Assembly: GCF_036711975.1 (NCBI RefSeq)
Contig: NC_091970.1
Location: 3,913,501-3,977,500 of the forward strand
Length of the DNA: 64,000 nucleotides
Reading direction: 5' to 3'
From: Onthophagus taurus
Lineage: Eukaryota; Arthropoda; Insecta; Coleoptera; Scarabaeidae
Shown here: piece by piece, positions 22,701-37,700 of the stretch
Layout: the number at the start of each line of letters is the position of its first letter
Numbering within the stretch: the stretch's first letter is position 1
Position numbers and translations under genes: made by a program
Notes under the pieces: generated by a model
The model's database searches: none
The model's input: the letters and a program-made list of their open reading frames with translations, nothing else
What the model was told of the DNA's origin: nothing

Positions 22701-25700
22701 TTCGTGAAGTTTTTCATCAATTTCAGCTCCAAATCCAGGTATAAATTTCTCCCTATGCTTTTTATCTTTTGAAGACGACGAAGACGAAGAAGAATTTGGA
22801 CTTATAATTGTTGTTGTTGTTTCTAAAGCAACCGGTGAAGATATCTCTACCTTGAGCGGTTGTTGTGGTGGGCTGGGAATTTCAAGAATATTCGGCAAAC
22901 TCGGCTCGACGTCGCTTTTAATCAAATTATTATCAACTTTCTCCTCCACAGTACTATTATTACAAACGACCTTTATCTCTTTCTTATTAAATTCCGTCGA
23001 AAACGTTTTCTTGTTCTTATCGTGATGGTGATGATGATGGTGATGATGCCGTTGTTTCTCATCTTTACTTTTCTTCCGTTTCTTTTTCTTCTCCTTATTT
23101 TCCTTGCGATCATCCAAATTCTTTTTGAATTCATCACCTGTATTAACGGGGTTATTTTCAAATTTAAACTCGATGTGTTTAATTTCATTTTCGCTTTTTA
23201 TTTCCGGTTTGATTTCGGATTTAATTTCAGATTTAATTTCGATCATATTGGGAAATTCGTTACTATCATCTTTAATATTATCTTCTAATTGTTTACCAAG
23301 ATCGGAAAAATCGATACTGTTATCGTTTATTGAAACTTCCTCGCGTCGGCGTTGTCGCTCTTTATCTCGCCGTTTCTTTTCCTTTCTTTTTCGGTGTTCC
23401 TCTTTCATCACACGTTCTTTTTCTTCCGATTTGTTATTAAAGAATTCCGATTTTTGATCCGAATCGCTTGTGTAAGGGATTTCTTCGCTGTTAACTCGCG
23501 AGATGAAAGGTTTTTCGTCTTTTCCGTTATTTTCGGAATCATCGGATAACGACCCAAAAATATTTTCCATTTTCCCGTCGCGTTTCGTGGTTTCTTTGAT
23601 TTTATTTCGTAGTTTTTTCGATTTCTCCCTCAACTCGTCTTTGGATTTATCCCGCTTTTTATCTTTTTTGCTGTGTTGTTTTTTCTTTTTATCGTACTCG
23701 TTCGATTCGTCTTTATTGATGGAATCGTCCGATAAGAAATTTCGCTTCTTTTGCTTCTTCTTGTGTTTCTTGCGGATTTCTAATTTCTCTTTTCGTTCGT
23801 TTTCTTCGGTGGAAGAAGCTTCCCCGAAAATTTGTACGTTAATATCGTTGGATAACTCGATTTTGTTTTGCTTTTTCTTTTCTTTTTTGAAAAAATCGAA
23901 TTGGTCGTTATCATTATCCGAGAATATTTCCGTTTTGATTTGTTTGAATTCATCCTCAGACGTGTCGGACGTTATCCGCGATTTTGACCCTTTCCTTTGA
24001 AGGTTTTTCATGTGATCATCGTCGCTTGTATCGAAATTTTTGATTTGGTTCCTTTCGGAATCGCTATCTGAGTAAATATTTTTTTTGTGGGGGTCGTCTT
24101 CCTCATCGGAGCTTTGAATTAACATTTTCCCTTTGCGCTTAATCTCTTTTAGATCACCGCGTTCTCGATCTGAATCTGAATCCTCATCCCAAGATGTTGA
24201 TCGTTTCTTTTCCTCCCTTTTAGCCCTGCTTTGTTTTAACTGACTAAACTTAGCCTTGATTTTTTCTTGTCGCTTCTCCTCCTCTTGTTTTTGCATATTC
24301 TTGCAACTCCTAGCTTTTACCTTATCGTACATTGAGATATAAGCCGGTTCATCATCAACGATATCAAATATTGAGTGCTTTTTTGGTTCATCCGAATCGG
24401 AATTGTCACTGCTATTCGTTATTTTTCTAATACGCTGTTCTTTTTTGATCTTATTACGTTGCTCTTCCGACTTACTCAAATTTTCTTCGCATTTTCGCTC
24501 AATTAACGGAAGGAATTTGTTGTCCGATGTGGGTTTTGACGATGTGATACTTTCCTCGTCGGCTTTTCGCTTCTCTTTTCGTTGCTTTTGCGATTCCTTT
24601 AATTCTAATCGCGATAAAAAGTCTTTTTCCATTGAAACATCTTTCCCGGGTGTACTAGGAGTGCTTGGAGATTCTTTATCTCTTTGTTTCTCTTTATTCT
24701 TAATTTTTTGTTTATCGGAAGATTTCTTTTTATGCTCTCTCTCCCTATTTTCTCTATTCTCCCTATTATCCCTATTATCCTTATTCTCCCTATCTTTCCG
24801 TTGCTTATCTTCATCCCTAATATTATTGTGTTTATCTCTCTCCCTGTTTTTCTCTTCATGCGATTTCGAACTAATTTTATACTTTTTATTCTTATCATCT
24901 TTGCTATCTCTCGAACCGCGCCTCTCGTTGATTTTCTTGTGCTCCTGATTGAGCTTAATCTTTTTCGATTCGCTCTCTTCGTGGCTATCATGCGAGCTTA
25001 ACCTCCTTTTGCTGCCTATGTGAGCGGGAAGCGAGTTGTTGCGTTCTTTTCGCCTGCTCGGATCGAGTTTTGGGTCGCTTTGTCGGTTATTTTTGTCTAA
25101 ATCGATCGACAGATGGCGCGTTTCTAAAGATGGTCGATCTTTGTCGCGAATTTCATTGTTGTTTTTCGACTTTTCGTACGAATTATTTTCGCGGTTCTCT
25201 TTGGAATTCTCTTTTCGTCGTTCCGAATCTCTTTCGGAATGGATTTTTAGATGCTTTTCTCGGCTCTCGTGGTTTCGAGAATCGTGTTCTTTTCTTACTT
25301 CGTGTTTTTCACTGTGATTTTCTCTCGAGTGTTTATTATATTTCTCGTGATTGTCTTCTTTGTATTTATTACGTTCTTCTTCTTTCTCTTTTTCTCGTTT
25401 CCTCTCTTTCTCTTTTTCTTTCTCAATTCGTTCCTTTTCTTTTTCTTTTTCCAACTTTTCTTCCAATTCTCTCCTTTCCTTCTCCTCCCTCTCTTTTTTA
25501 TCTCTCTCCTCTTTCTCCAATTTCTCCAATTTTTCCAACCTCTCCAATCTTTCCTTCTCCTCTTTCTCTCTTTCCTTTTCCTCTTTCTCTCTTCTTTCTT
25601 TTTCTTCCTTCTCCAATTTCTCAACTAATTCTTTTTCGACTCTTTCTCTTTCCCTTTCTCTTTGTTGTTGTTGTTCGATCTCGTTATTATCACAATTGTC

Positions 25701-28700
25701 CATGACGCTATTACGTCTTGATTTCGATGAGGATGAAGTTAACGTTGACGTTGAATCAACGCTAGCCGTCGAATCGCGCCGTTTTGCTTTACCCGATTGA
25801 AGAAGAAGAAAGGGACTCGTTACGTCCCCAGGAATGCTGCACTTCGAACTATTACCACTAGAATTATTATTGTTATTATTATTATTTCCGCTGTTATCAC
25901 TATTATTGTTATCAAGTGTTTTTAACGAGGCGTTCGTGACAACAGTTCTATTTACAACGACAGTACTAGACACCACCTTATTACTACATATCCGCTCGGC
26001 GGGTTGTTGTTGCAATTGTTGTACTTGTAATTGTTGTACTTGCTGTACTTGTAATTGTTGTACTTGCTGTACTTGTTGTATTTGTTGTATTTGTTGTACT
26101 TGTTGTATTTGTTGTAATTCAACCCCATTTAGATTATTAACATTTGTTGATTTTAGTCTCGGTGTAATTGAGCACGTGGGAGATGCTGTAGTAACCGCAA
26201 CTAATGTAGTTGTTGGAATTGTTGGCGGAGGTGGCGGTGGTGGTGGTGCTGGAGGTGGTGGTGTCGGTCCAATTAATGTTGGTATTGGTGGGTGGCTTGG
26301 AAAAGGATATTGTAATCCTTTCGCTGGAGGAATTCCTGTACCTAAAACACAAATAGAATTAATTAATATATTCAAACAATAATTTATTTGATTTACTTGT
26401 TGATCTAGGTGATAAAGTGGCTGGTGTTTTTGTTGGTTGCGTCGTAGAGATCTTTAATATAGTAGCCGGGGGTAATGGACTAGCGGGGATTGAAGATGAT
26501 GATGAAGGCGGTGGCGGGGCTGATGATTTGGGGAATGCGCCAAAATCCTTGGGTTCGTATTTTTCGCCGACGTTCTCGAGCCGTTTGGAGTCTTCGTCGA
26601 AAACGGATCGTTTGGCCATCACCGATTTGACGATTTCGGACGGCTGCAGCACCTTCAGGTCGAGATTTGGGTCGAGGAGTTTGTGTCGAATTTTGAATTT
26701 GTCGCGGTTCGCGTCCAATTTCGCGAGGGCGTCTCCGCCGGCTGCGCTGAGTGCTCGCGATCCCGACCACTTTTCGTATTTTTCATCAAGGGAGCGTATC
26801 CGTTCATCTAATGATGGGCTGGGTGAGGCTCCATCGCTGTCGCTTGATGATGAGCTAAGAGATGGCGGCCTCGGGGGTGGCGATGCCGGTGGGGGTACGT
26901 GAACAGGACTAGGCGGTTTAGGGTTGCTTACTATTCTCGGGCTTGTAACAGCGGCTGGTGGACTAGATAGGATGTTATCCTTTTGGCCTTTAATACCCGC
27001 AACGGATATACTGCCCTTGTGTAATATTTGGGTGGCGAATCGAGGTAGAGGCAAACTTAAAGGTCCCTCTCTGTCTCTAGGCGTTCGTCTTGGTTCACTC
27101 GGTATGTGTTCGGGTTTTTCGTCACACAACGGCGTCCCGGGTCGCGATCCACCAACACTCTCCGATCCCGATTGGTCGTAATGATGCACTCGCGAACTCC
27201 CATTATCACTACCACCCGTTTTTCGTCGTTTACAAATCGCGTGCGGCATATACGATGAGTTCCTATCGTGACCGGTCAACTCGCGATGTTTACTACCATC
27301 AACGGACGGTCTTCGCGAGTGATGTTTCGCACTCGCGTCCGACAACCTGCGCACTTCCATCACTTTCCGGTGATCACGATTCGCCTCGATAATCACATCA
27401 CAGTTCATTGGTCCATCCAAGTGATCCAATTTAATTTTTTTCTTTGGACTAATGATCTCGTCGCCCGAACTGCAATCGTCGAGCTGCTCGAGAATGTGAA
27501 CCCGCTCCTTTTGTAAGTTTCGGATGTCCGGCGGCGGAAACGCCACCGGATGTTCCGAAACCACCGTTTGTAACCTGTCGATTGGTTCCAAATGGGACGG
27601 GCTTTCGTGGTAGTTGTACTCGTGCTCGTAGGGTTCGTCTTGAGACGCCCCACTACCCTGACTATACTCGTCGTAATTCCGAAAATGCCTCTCAGGATAC
27701 TCGGAGTTTTCATAATAATCAGGAGGGTACCGAGATACTCTCGACCGTGAAGCTGCACCCCTCGGCGTCACCGAACCTGGAGTTCCCGGTGAAGGTAACG
27801 TGGTGAGTTGATTTACCGCAGCGGTTGTTCTGTTACTGTATGATGACGTTCTTGGTCTTGTTGGGGTTTCATATCTTATAAATAAATAAATTAATTAAAT
27901 TATGTATTAAAATATTAAAAAAATTAAGAATAACTACCTTGAGAACCTTGCCGGAGTTGTGGTGGCCTCAAAAGTTCTCGAAGCAGCATCTCTTCTCTCC
28001 TCGAATGTTATCCTATCAGCAGAATGTCCCTGCTTTTCTAAATGATCGAAGAAAGCTTCTTGGCATTCCCGACTGGCAAAATCCACTTGGATCTTTCTGT
28101 TACGCCCTAAAGTTGCACCACGCATTTTGTTCACAGCCGCTTGCGCGTGGCCTTGCTGCTCGTAAAACACCAAAGCTTGACTTCTTTCTCTGTCAATGCT
28201 CACCTAAAAAATTAAACAATAATATAAATAAAAATTTACATTTACATTTCTTATGTTATTATTTTGAAAGCTTTACTTACTTGTTGAATGGAGCCGAACG
28301 CCTCAAACTGGTTCATCAGGTACTTTTCACTAACGTTCTCCGTAACTCCATCAACCCACACACACGACGTGGGCATCGACTTGCCAAAGCCAAGTTTGAT
28401 CCGATTGTTCCCCAAATGTTCCCCATCGAGAGCTCGAATCGCCTTCACCACGCTAACAATGTCGCTGTACTGACAAAACGCGTACGAACTGACGACGCCT
28501 TGCTTTTTGATGTCGATCTCGAAGATTTTCCCGAACTGGTCAAAGTGTTTCCGAAGATCCGATTGCGTCACGTCCTTCTCCAGGTTGCCGATGAAGAGGG
28601 TTCGAGTCGCCTTCGGGTTGTACTCGTCGATTTCGGCCTCGTATAATCGCGAATCGGTCTCGTCAACCTCGTGACCTTGATACGGCACCACCTCGATCTT

Positions 28701-31700
28701 ACTGCCGAAGAACAACTTGTCGTAACTGACTTCGAGCGCCTTCTCGACGTCTTCCGGTTTTTTAAAGCAAACGATCGCGTGGCGTTCCGAACTTTGACCT
28801 ACCACCTTCACCGAGGTTACTTTACCGTGTTTCTTGTATTCGTGGAATAAACCGTCTTTTAATGATGTATCAGATGACCTAAGAGGAAGAAACGTGGTTG
28901 TGAAAAGATTGTTTTGGGTGCGTTTTTGATTTCTTCTTACCGACACGGTAAATTTTTAACACATATAGCTAATGGTCTCCGATCTTCTTGATACTGCGCG
29001 TTACCCTGCTGCCTCCTGGACCTCGGCGAACTCGTCGAACTGGATCCCCTCGACGTGGAACTGCTCGAACTACTCGAACTGCTTCGTGATCTCGACCTGC
29101 TGGCCGATCTACTAGACGTACTCCCTGAAGGTGACGGCGATCGGGTTCCCGATCTAGACTTGGTCTTCTTTTTTGTACTACTAGAATCTGACCGTCGATC
29201 GTTTGCTTCGCTGGGTGCCGTCGAATACCCCGCATCACTATTTTGGTTATTATATCTACTAGAGTTAAATTTTAAACGGAATAAGTCACCGAATTGTTTA
29301 CCCCCCTTTATTACTTTACCTTGTTGTACTTCCTGTTGTGGTTGTTGATGAGGAATCGTATGAAGACGACCACGAAGAGTTGCTGAGCCGATGCGATCTA
29401 TCAATAATGGGATTGTAAGGTCCGTTTCTGGCGTAAGACGGCCTATCGCGGTTTCTACCCCGATTGTTGGTGTCGTGGTAAGCGGCTGGGGCTGGTCTAC
29501 CGGTGGCACGGATGTAGTCCGGTGGTTCGGGGACGCGACCCCCCGCCGTTCTATCGTAGAACCTATCCGTAAAATTACCATGATCATCGGTCGGACTAAA
29601 CACCAAAAAAAAAAATACGCATAAAAGAAAATTGTAAAAGTATCATTTACATAAACACGTGCGCGAGAGCAAAATGAAACCACCTGAATCGCGGTCCGTT
29701 ATCGGTTGTCTCACCTTGAAAACAACAACAGTTGGTTCTTTGACGCAAGTTAAACAATTCTTTTTTTTCTACCAAGTAAAAATAACCTTGACTAATACTT
29801 TACTTACACTTTATTTCCAGACACTTACAAAGTAATGCATGTCACGTTTTCTACGTATTTAGAATATTCAACTTTGTACGCGATGTTTTGGGTTCATTGT
29901 TATCGGGAAAAAATAAATTTTTTTCTTACCCGTGCCCGTTTGGAAATCGTGTACTGCTAGGTGACGTCACGTAGGCGTTCGGGGGCGTTTGGGGCGAAGC
30001 TGTGGACGGAATGGCGACTGGCTCGTAATACTCCGTGGTCAGAGTTCTATCGTCGATCTTGTGCTCGGCGTCCCGGGCTTTCGAGGCGCTTTTGATGTCC
30101 ATGAACGCCACAGTACACGCCATCGTACTCTCGCTCGCCTCCTCTTTCGTACCGACGTTCCTCGGCAACAATTTGACGCTCTGCACGCGGCCATACCTAA
30201 AACAACAAAAAAAATTGTTGAATAATAATCAAAATAACATATTAAACTTATTTGTTTAAGATCCCAACAAAAATAATTGAAGTTTTCTTTATTATCGTTG
30301 AAATTAAATCGAATGCTTAGCAACGGCAATCCGACAACTTAAATTTTTTACTATAATTAAATAAAAAATAATTAATTACTGTATAAATATATTGATTTTA
30401 TTTGTTATTAAAAAAATTTATCGAATTTGAACACAAAATCGTTTAAGAAATCTAAAAAATTTTCGATGGTCTTAAATTTGAGGTTAGGTTGTTTAAAATT
30501 ATTAAAAATGTTAAGTTGGAATAAATACCTGAAAATTTAGGTAGAATCTTCTTAAATTTGATTTAAATTTTTTGATTTTGATCAAAAATAAAGAGAATTT
30601 TGACACTCTTTATTATCGTTGAAATTAACCCGGTTGCTTCGTAACAACAATCCGGCAACTTAATTTTTTGTTATTTTTAAATGTAACCAAATAGGAATTA
30701 ATTAAAAATTAATGTATAATTAAAGATTGATAACATGGGTCATTGAATTTATAGCACGTACAACGTTATCCATAATTTAAAGAAAATAAAACAACCACGC
30801 AGGAAGTTTTGAATGGGCGCAAAAGTTTTCCAAGGCACACCTGACGCGTTATGCAAAACTCTCGCCGCTCTCTCTCTACTACGATTCCAGTTCAGACAAA
30901 CGTTTTTGAAGTGTTGCGCGAATACAAAAGAGACGCTCGTAACGTAGGTCCTAGCTCGATTCGCGACGAAAATAACTCGACCTGAGGGTGGGGAAACGGC
31001 CCCGATTGGTTTGAGGACTGCGCAAGCTCCCCACTTCGCTTATAAAAACTAACTGCGTAGCTATGTGGGCTCATTTCCTCTCCGACCAACACCCATTGGA
31101 TACGTTCGAATATAAGACGTCATTAGGATTAATACCAACGAAAGAAAACCCCAAGGATTTTCGTTTATTAATAATTGATATTTAAAGAATAAACAAACAT
31201 TTAGGATCGTTATTTATCGACTAAGTGAAGTGCTTTCACTTGGAATTATCTCGAGATCGGATTATGTGTTGTGTTCTTTTTTGGTTTATTTCAGAAACAA
31301 ATTAATTGAAGGTTTTTTTTTAAAAAAATGTGATTTATATATATAAAAAATTGGAAGAAGAAAAAGTTGTAAGTGTATTATTTAAAAAAAATTTTGTTCA
31401 TCGGGTTCTAGATTCTCGCTTTTCTCTACTCCACACAACCGGGGAATATCGATTTTTTGCCCCTCCCTTCTCCCCTCCATTCCGACTAAAACCGGGTACC
31501 GCTAAAGCGACGTTGCCACGTCTACACAGCCAGCTTTCCAGTTCGCCTTGTGTGCCGAACTCAAACAACCAAACAAGTTTTCAACGGTAGAAATGTACGG
31601 GACTATCACGAAGTATTCGGTTGATTGTGCGTATTATAGGACAGTCATTAAAACAAAAAAAAAATGAGTATTCGAATCGTTTGGATTTTTTTTATTTCGT

Positions 31701-34700
31701 TCCGCGAATACAATTCTTTTTTTTTGTCTTTTTTTTAACCCACGCCTACGCGATCGATACGAACACCACCAAAAAATTTTTAATTCACTCCGCCCATAGT
31801 AACTAATTAAAATTAAATTAAAACAAGAAAACATTTTATTATCGTGGTGTAATTTTTGTTGATTAACAATAATAAAACGTCAACGTTCGATGATAACTGT
31901 CCCTAACCCAGCAAAAAAAAACACTACTATACAAAACAAGATAAGACGTTACTACGGCGAAATAACGGACACAGAAAGCGGAGAAACGTGGTCGTTTTTT
32001 TTTGTTTCTTTTAAAAGACGCTCGAAACTAACTTCCGCGCGTTCGCTCTAAACTACGTTCCGCAAACCAGGACTCGAATTACTAGATCTTTTAAGTGGGT
32101 TCGAGCTGCGGACCGAATCAACCGCCTTGGATACTTTGCGCAAAAACGTCGAATAACAAACAGGTCGAGTGTAGGTACCGATGACGTCACGATTTAATAT
32201 TTTTTAATTAATTTTTGATTAAAAAACAATGTGTTTATAGAAAGTGTCGAAAAACGCGGCCATAATGGAAATAAATCGATACGAGATTGTTTCTCGCGTC
32301 CACGTAGGTCTTGAATCGACGTCGCGGCGTGTCGCAACCGAACTCTAAAATCGTTTTCCGTCTTTCTCTACGCGGATGGTGCGGTCTCCGTCCCGCGTTC
32401 GAGACTCTCGTACTCGTAACGCCGGGATACTAGCGTCGACGTTTTCACGTCGGGCAGTACGGATGAGTCAGCAGCCATTTTAAATGATCGAAGTGCGCCG
32501 TGCAAAAATAACAAGTGCCTGTCGTCCGGCCCACGACTTTCAAAACCTAGACTATTAGAATATTAAAAAATCGAATATCCATTATGATAATAATAATAAC
32601 GAAAACGTTTCGTTTTACCTCATTATATTTTTTTAAATTATATTTAAGAAGCTTATTTTCGACTTAATTTTTTTTCATTAAGGTTATGTTTACATTGGTG
32701 TTTTTGGACTACACCCGGACGTAGTAATTGAAGTAAAAATAAATATAGAGTAAGTTTATGTAGGGTTTTTTCTTTTTGGAGGTCACATATAAATAGAAAT
32801 AAATATTGTCAAATCGGCGTTGCAACTCACAAAAAATAATATTAATAACTATTTCGACTTACATTTCATAATTATTCCCCGAAATAACCATTTCCTGCAA
32901 ACTCGTTTTTACATTAACAATCTTTGCATAACCGACAAACATGTGACACTGAACAAAAATGAAATCTAAGGGACTTTTAAGCAGGTATAAAAGTCTAGAA
33001 TTCTAAGACGTAAAAAGATTGGTGGGGGGATTTTGTCTTTAAAGAAGATAGCTTGTTTTGGAAATTAACTGTCAATTTTTGTTATAAATATGAGTTGTTG
33101 TATTTTAATGTTTAATCTTTTGTAGTTATTGTTTTAATTATATTATTTTTGTATTTATAAATGAAATATCTATGATCGAATGCCGTCGAACGCTGTCAAA
33201 TATAGTTTAGCCGAGGCCACTTGCGGCCGAGGCATTAGCTTTTCTGCATTGCCAAAGATAAATCAATATCAAAGCGTGCAGAATATTATTTATTTAGTAA
33301 TCATTGTGTATCACAACTATTTAGAGCATATTTTAGCCGAGGTCGTTTGCGGCCGAGACAGTATTATTCTCTATATCATTAGAGGTAAATCACGATTAAA
33401 GTGTACATGATTTAAGTAATAATAATGAAATAAAAGTTATTGTTGGTGGTCAAAAATGTTGGGTGCACTTTTAGCAGAGGTCGTTTACGGCTGAGGTAAT
33501 AGTTTTTCTGCATCGTTAACGATAAAACAATATCAAAGCGTGTAGCATATTATTCATTTAATAATCATTGTGTATCACAACTATTGAGGGTATATTTTAG
33601 CCGAGATCGCTTGCGACCGAGGCAGTATAATAATCATTGTGTACCATAACTGTTGAGAGCATATTTTCGCCGAAGTTGTTTGCGACCGAGGCAAAATATG
33701 TTAATGATATATCACGAGTATATGCAACATTGTTTTATTAACAAAAATCTAAAAAAAAGTTGTATATCAATATTGGAAAGGAGATATCATAGTAGAGGCA
33801 GTACGGCGAAAGATTTTAAATTTTAAAAACAAACAAAATTGTATACACTAATATTGCGTTTATCACAAAGCTAATTTTTCATTTAGAAATTGTACCACAT
33901 CCTATGTCAAGATGAATATTCTCAAAATCATATGATTCTTGCAGTCCTTGCATTTACTTCAGTGCAAAACTTTGTAAAACTGTAGCATTGTGTTAGCCTA
34001 ATGTTGTCGAGACACCGATATTTTATAACGATTTCATTCTCCATTCATGTTGATACAGGGAGATATTCATATCTTCATCCTTTATGTGGTAAATGTTAAA
34101 TTTTTCCCAAAGTGCTCGAGTCCTAAGTATACAGCAATTACATGAAACAACTTCCCAACCACTGATACTGTTTTTCGTAGAGTTAATACTTTATAGAGTA
34201 CTCTTTAAACTGTTCTATATCTGCTTCGCCGCTATGATTCTAATCAGTGTCTTATCCATAAGAGTTAGTTGCAATATCTTTCGCCTACATAATTGTTCCA
34301 GAAAAATTGGATAGCCCCCTCCGAGTGACATATCACGTCTAAAGTCCAATTAAAAATTTATAGTCAAGATCTTTAGTTTCACTGAATTTGTGAATGTAGA
34401 TTATCTTTGTAGCCATATTTCTTGCATATTCTTCTTCCAACATATTCCTGCTTCAGCATACGTCTTTAACATTAGAACTAATGATGAATCAACAAGCAAG
34501 ATTAACCATAATCATAATGAATATGATAATAAATTTCTTCTCAATTCAGCACAACTTCTGATTCCTTTTCTATGTTCTACAAAGAGCTAAATAACTCAAG
34601 AGGTAACAAGATAGCTGTTAACATAAAGCAGGTAACAAACTTAGCCTATGGAGGTAATGGAGTTAGTATAGCTTGTGATCTTGGCGCAGCAGCGTTATAG

Positions 34701-37700
34701 AGATAAGTTAATTTGGTCATGAATACAAATAAGTATCCTTAACACGCTACTTCATCATTTTGTTCTTTGCATATTTCCAACCTCAAATTACATTTATCAT
34801 ACACAATTAATCCAACTTGTTGGATTCAACACTAAGTCGTAATCTTCATGCACAGGAATTTGTACCAATATCACGATTAAGCAAGGTTTACGATAATTAT
34901 TATTATTAAATCGAGCTAAAAATAAGAAATTTTTGAAATACTACACATTACTTAAATATTTCATAAAAGATTCATTACGATATTTTAAGAAATCAATGTT
35001 TTACAATCGTTTTTATTATTGTATTATTTTAATCTTATAAAATAAAAATATTTTCTTACATTTCCTTTTCTACTGCTTCAATGATTATTTAACCGGGAAA
35101 CTTCCGCCCACAATCACAAACAAACCCAATCCACATTTTATGCCAGACGTAAATGGTGACACGTTGTCGTCATCGCCGTTGAAAACAAAAAAATAGTTGA
35201 AACACTTACAAAACAGAAAGCCACGTAACTATAGAATATACTTAGAATACTTGGACACAATTGAACGCGTAGGATCGCGAGTACAATGTGTCGATCGGCA
35301 ATAACTAAAACTAAAAAAAATGTTTTTAAAGCGCGTCCCGAACAGAACACGAAAAACCTCGAAGGTTATGAACGACGCATAAACGTGAGTAATTCGTAAC
35401 GTGTTCGCGCGGCATTTAAAAAATGTTAAAATAAAATGTTTCGGGATTAAATAATTCCTGGAATTTCCTCCACCTTTTATCAGAATAAAAGGAATTTCGT
35501 TTTTGGTGGAATTTAAAATGCGATTTTAAATAAGCGACAAAATTTTTTTTATTACACTTGAAGGTCAATGGACACGTCAGCGATTTTAGGCTGATGCAAT
35601 ACCAGTTACAGTATTTGTTAATAAAAATATAAATGTAAATTTATATTCATAATAATTTTGAATAGATTTAAATAGAATTCAAACCGAATAGAAACACTCT
35701 ACATCATTTAGTTTTTAGTTTGTTACGATTTTAGATCACTTTCGAACGATTTCAATTTTAAAAACGTGTTAAAAATCAAAAAACAACTTAATCTTGTTTT
35801 AAATGTGAGGTTAGATTGTCTAAAATTGTCAACGTTAAAATGAACTCGGTTGTTTAGCAACGGCAATCCGGCAACTTAAATTTTTGATTCATTAAAATAA
35901 CTAAATTAAAATTGATTACTAAATTAAATAAAAAATAATTAATTATGGTATAAAAGAACTTAAATGAAAAGTCATCGAACTTTAAGCTTAAAATCATGTG
36001 AGGAATCTAAAAATTATTCGACTCGGTCTTAAATGTGAGGTTATATTGCTTAAAATAATTAAAAATATAAAATTGGAATAAATACCTGAATATTTAGGTG
36101 AATCAGATTTTAATTGGTTAAAATTTGCTTAAATTGGCTTCAATTTGTTTAAAATTCTTCGATTTCGCTAAAAAATCTTGAAATAATTTTGACGCTTTCT
36201 TTATCATCGTTGAAATGAACTCGGTTGCTTAGCAACGGCAATCCAACTTAATTTTTTTACTTTAATTTAACCTAACAAAAATTTATTATAAAATAAAATA
36301 GTTAATAAAATAGAAAACGTTTTCTCAATAATTTCAATTAGTAAGAAAATTTGATTACATTTTTAAGGTTAATTCGGAAACGTCAAAATATTAAATGTAA
36401 AATTTACTAAAACCATTAAAAATTTAATTATCTAACGAATACCTGTGAGATTATGATACGAATCCAATTTTAAATTAAGATTTCATTGAAATTTTTCTTA
36501 AATTCACTCCAAATTCTTCGATTTTCATGGAAATTCTCGCACGATTTCTACACGTTTACTTTATGATAGTCGAAATCGATTGTTTAGCAACGGCAATCCG
36601 GCAACTTAAAATTTTAATTCGTTAAATAACCATAAATTGTTTAAATTATTATTTATTAAATTTCGTAATAATAATAAAATAGAATAATAAACAATGAAGT
36701 AAAACGAATTAAAAATAATATTTCTAAAGAAAAAATATTGAAATCAGCAAAAAATGTTGAAAATTCTCCTTTTAGTTTAAAAACAGACTATAATAAAAAA
36801 AAGATTTTGACGTAAAATATAACCTCAAAAAAGTAGAAGATAATTTCATTAAAATAAATTTAATTATTTTTTAATTTTTATTCATCTTTTTAGGATATTT
36901 AGAGGATTTAAATCGTTTTCGAACGATTTTTATTAAATTCAAGAATGATTTTCTTTCAAAATAATTAAAAAAGACTCCATGAATATAGTGAAGTTGGGAA
37001 TACACACCTCGAGAATGTTTTGTCAAAAATTCAATAAACTCGCAATTTTGAAACTTATAGAAATACATATCGTATTTAATATCGTGTATATTTGAACTTA
37101 TCAAGCGACAATGCTATAAAAGAGTCTTAGGCAAAAAGATAGATCCAACAACATCCAACATCTTTTGTAAACTTAGATACATAGTTAACTTAAATAGTTT
37201 TTGTGCATTGTTAAAGATAAATTAACATCAAAGTGAAGTTAACACTATTTATTTAATAATCATTGTGTATCACAACTATTAAAGGCATACTATAGCCGAG
37301 GTCGCTTGCGGCCGAGGCAGCAGTATATTCGCTATATTATTAAAGATAAATCACGATTAAGATGTATTCATGATTTAAGCAATAATAATGAAATAAAAGT
37401 CATTGTTAATGTATCACAACTGTTGAGAGATTTTTAGACGAGGTCGCTTGCGGCCGAGGCAGTGAATTTTCTATATTATTAAAGACAAATCATGAAAATA
37501 TATATGATTTAAGTAATCATAATGAAATAAAAGTCACTGATAACAGCCGAGGTTGCTTGCGGCCGAAGCTTTACAATTAAATATTGTACCAACCCTCAAC
37601 TAGTAAACAATTTGCAATGCCTCGGCCGCAAGTGACCTCGGCTTGATCCAACATGGTTTGCAAACTTAGCCGAGGTCGCTTGCGGTTGAGGCTTTACAAT

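Noticed and set aside
22860-25800. Many long open frames on the plus strand opposite spen
   Set aside because: They are antisense shadows of the Lys/Glu- and Arg-rich spen exon, with no conserved motifs and heavy Phe/Ser/Leu bias.
29960-29970. TGACGTCA in spen exon 2
   Set aside because: Within conserved coding sequence; probably a codon coincidence.
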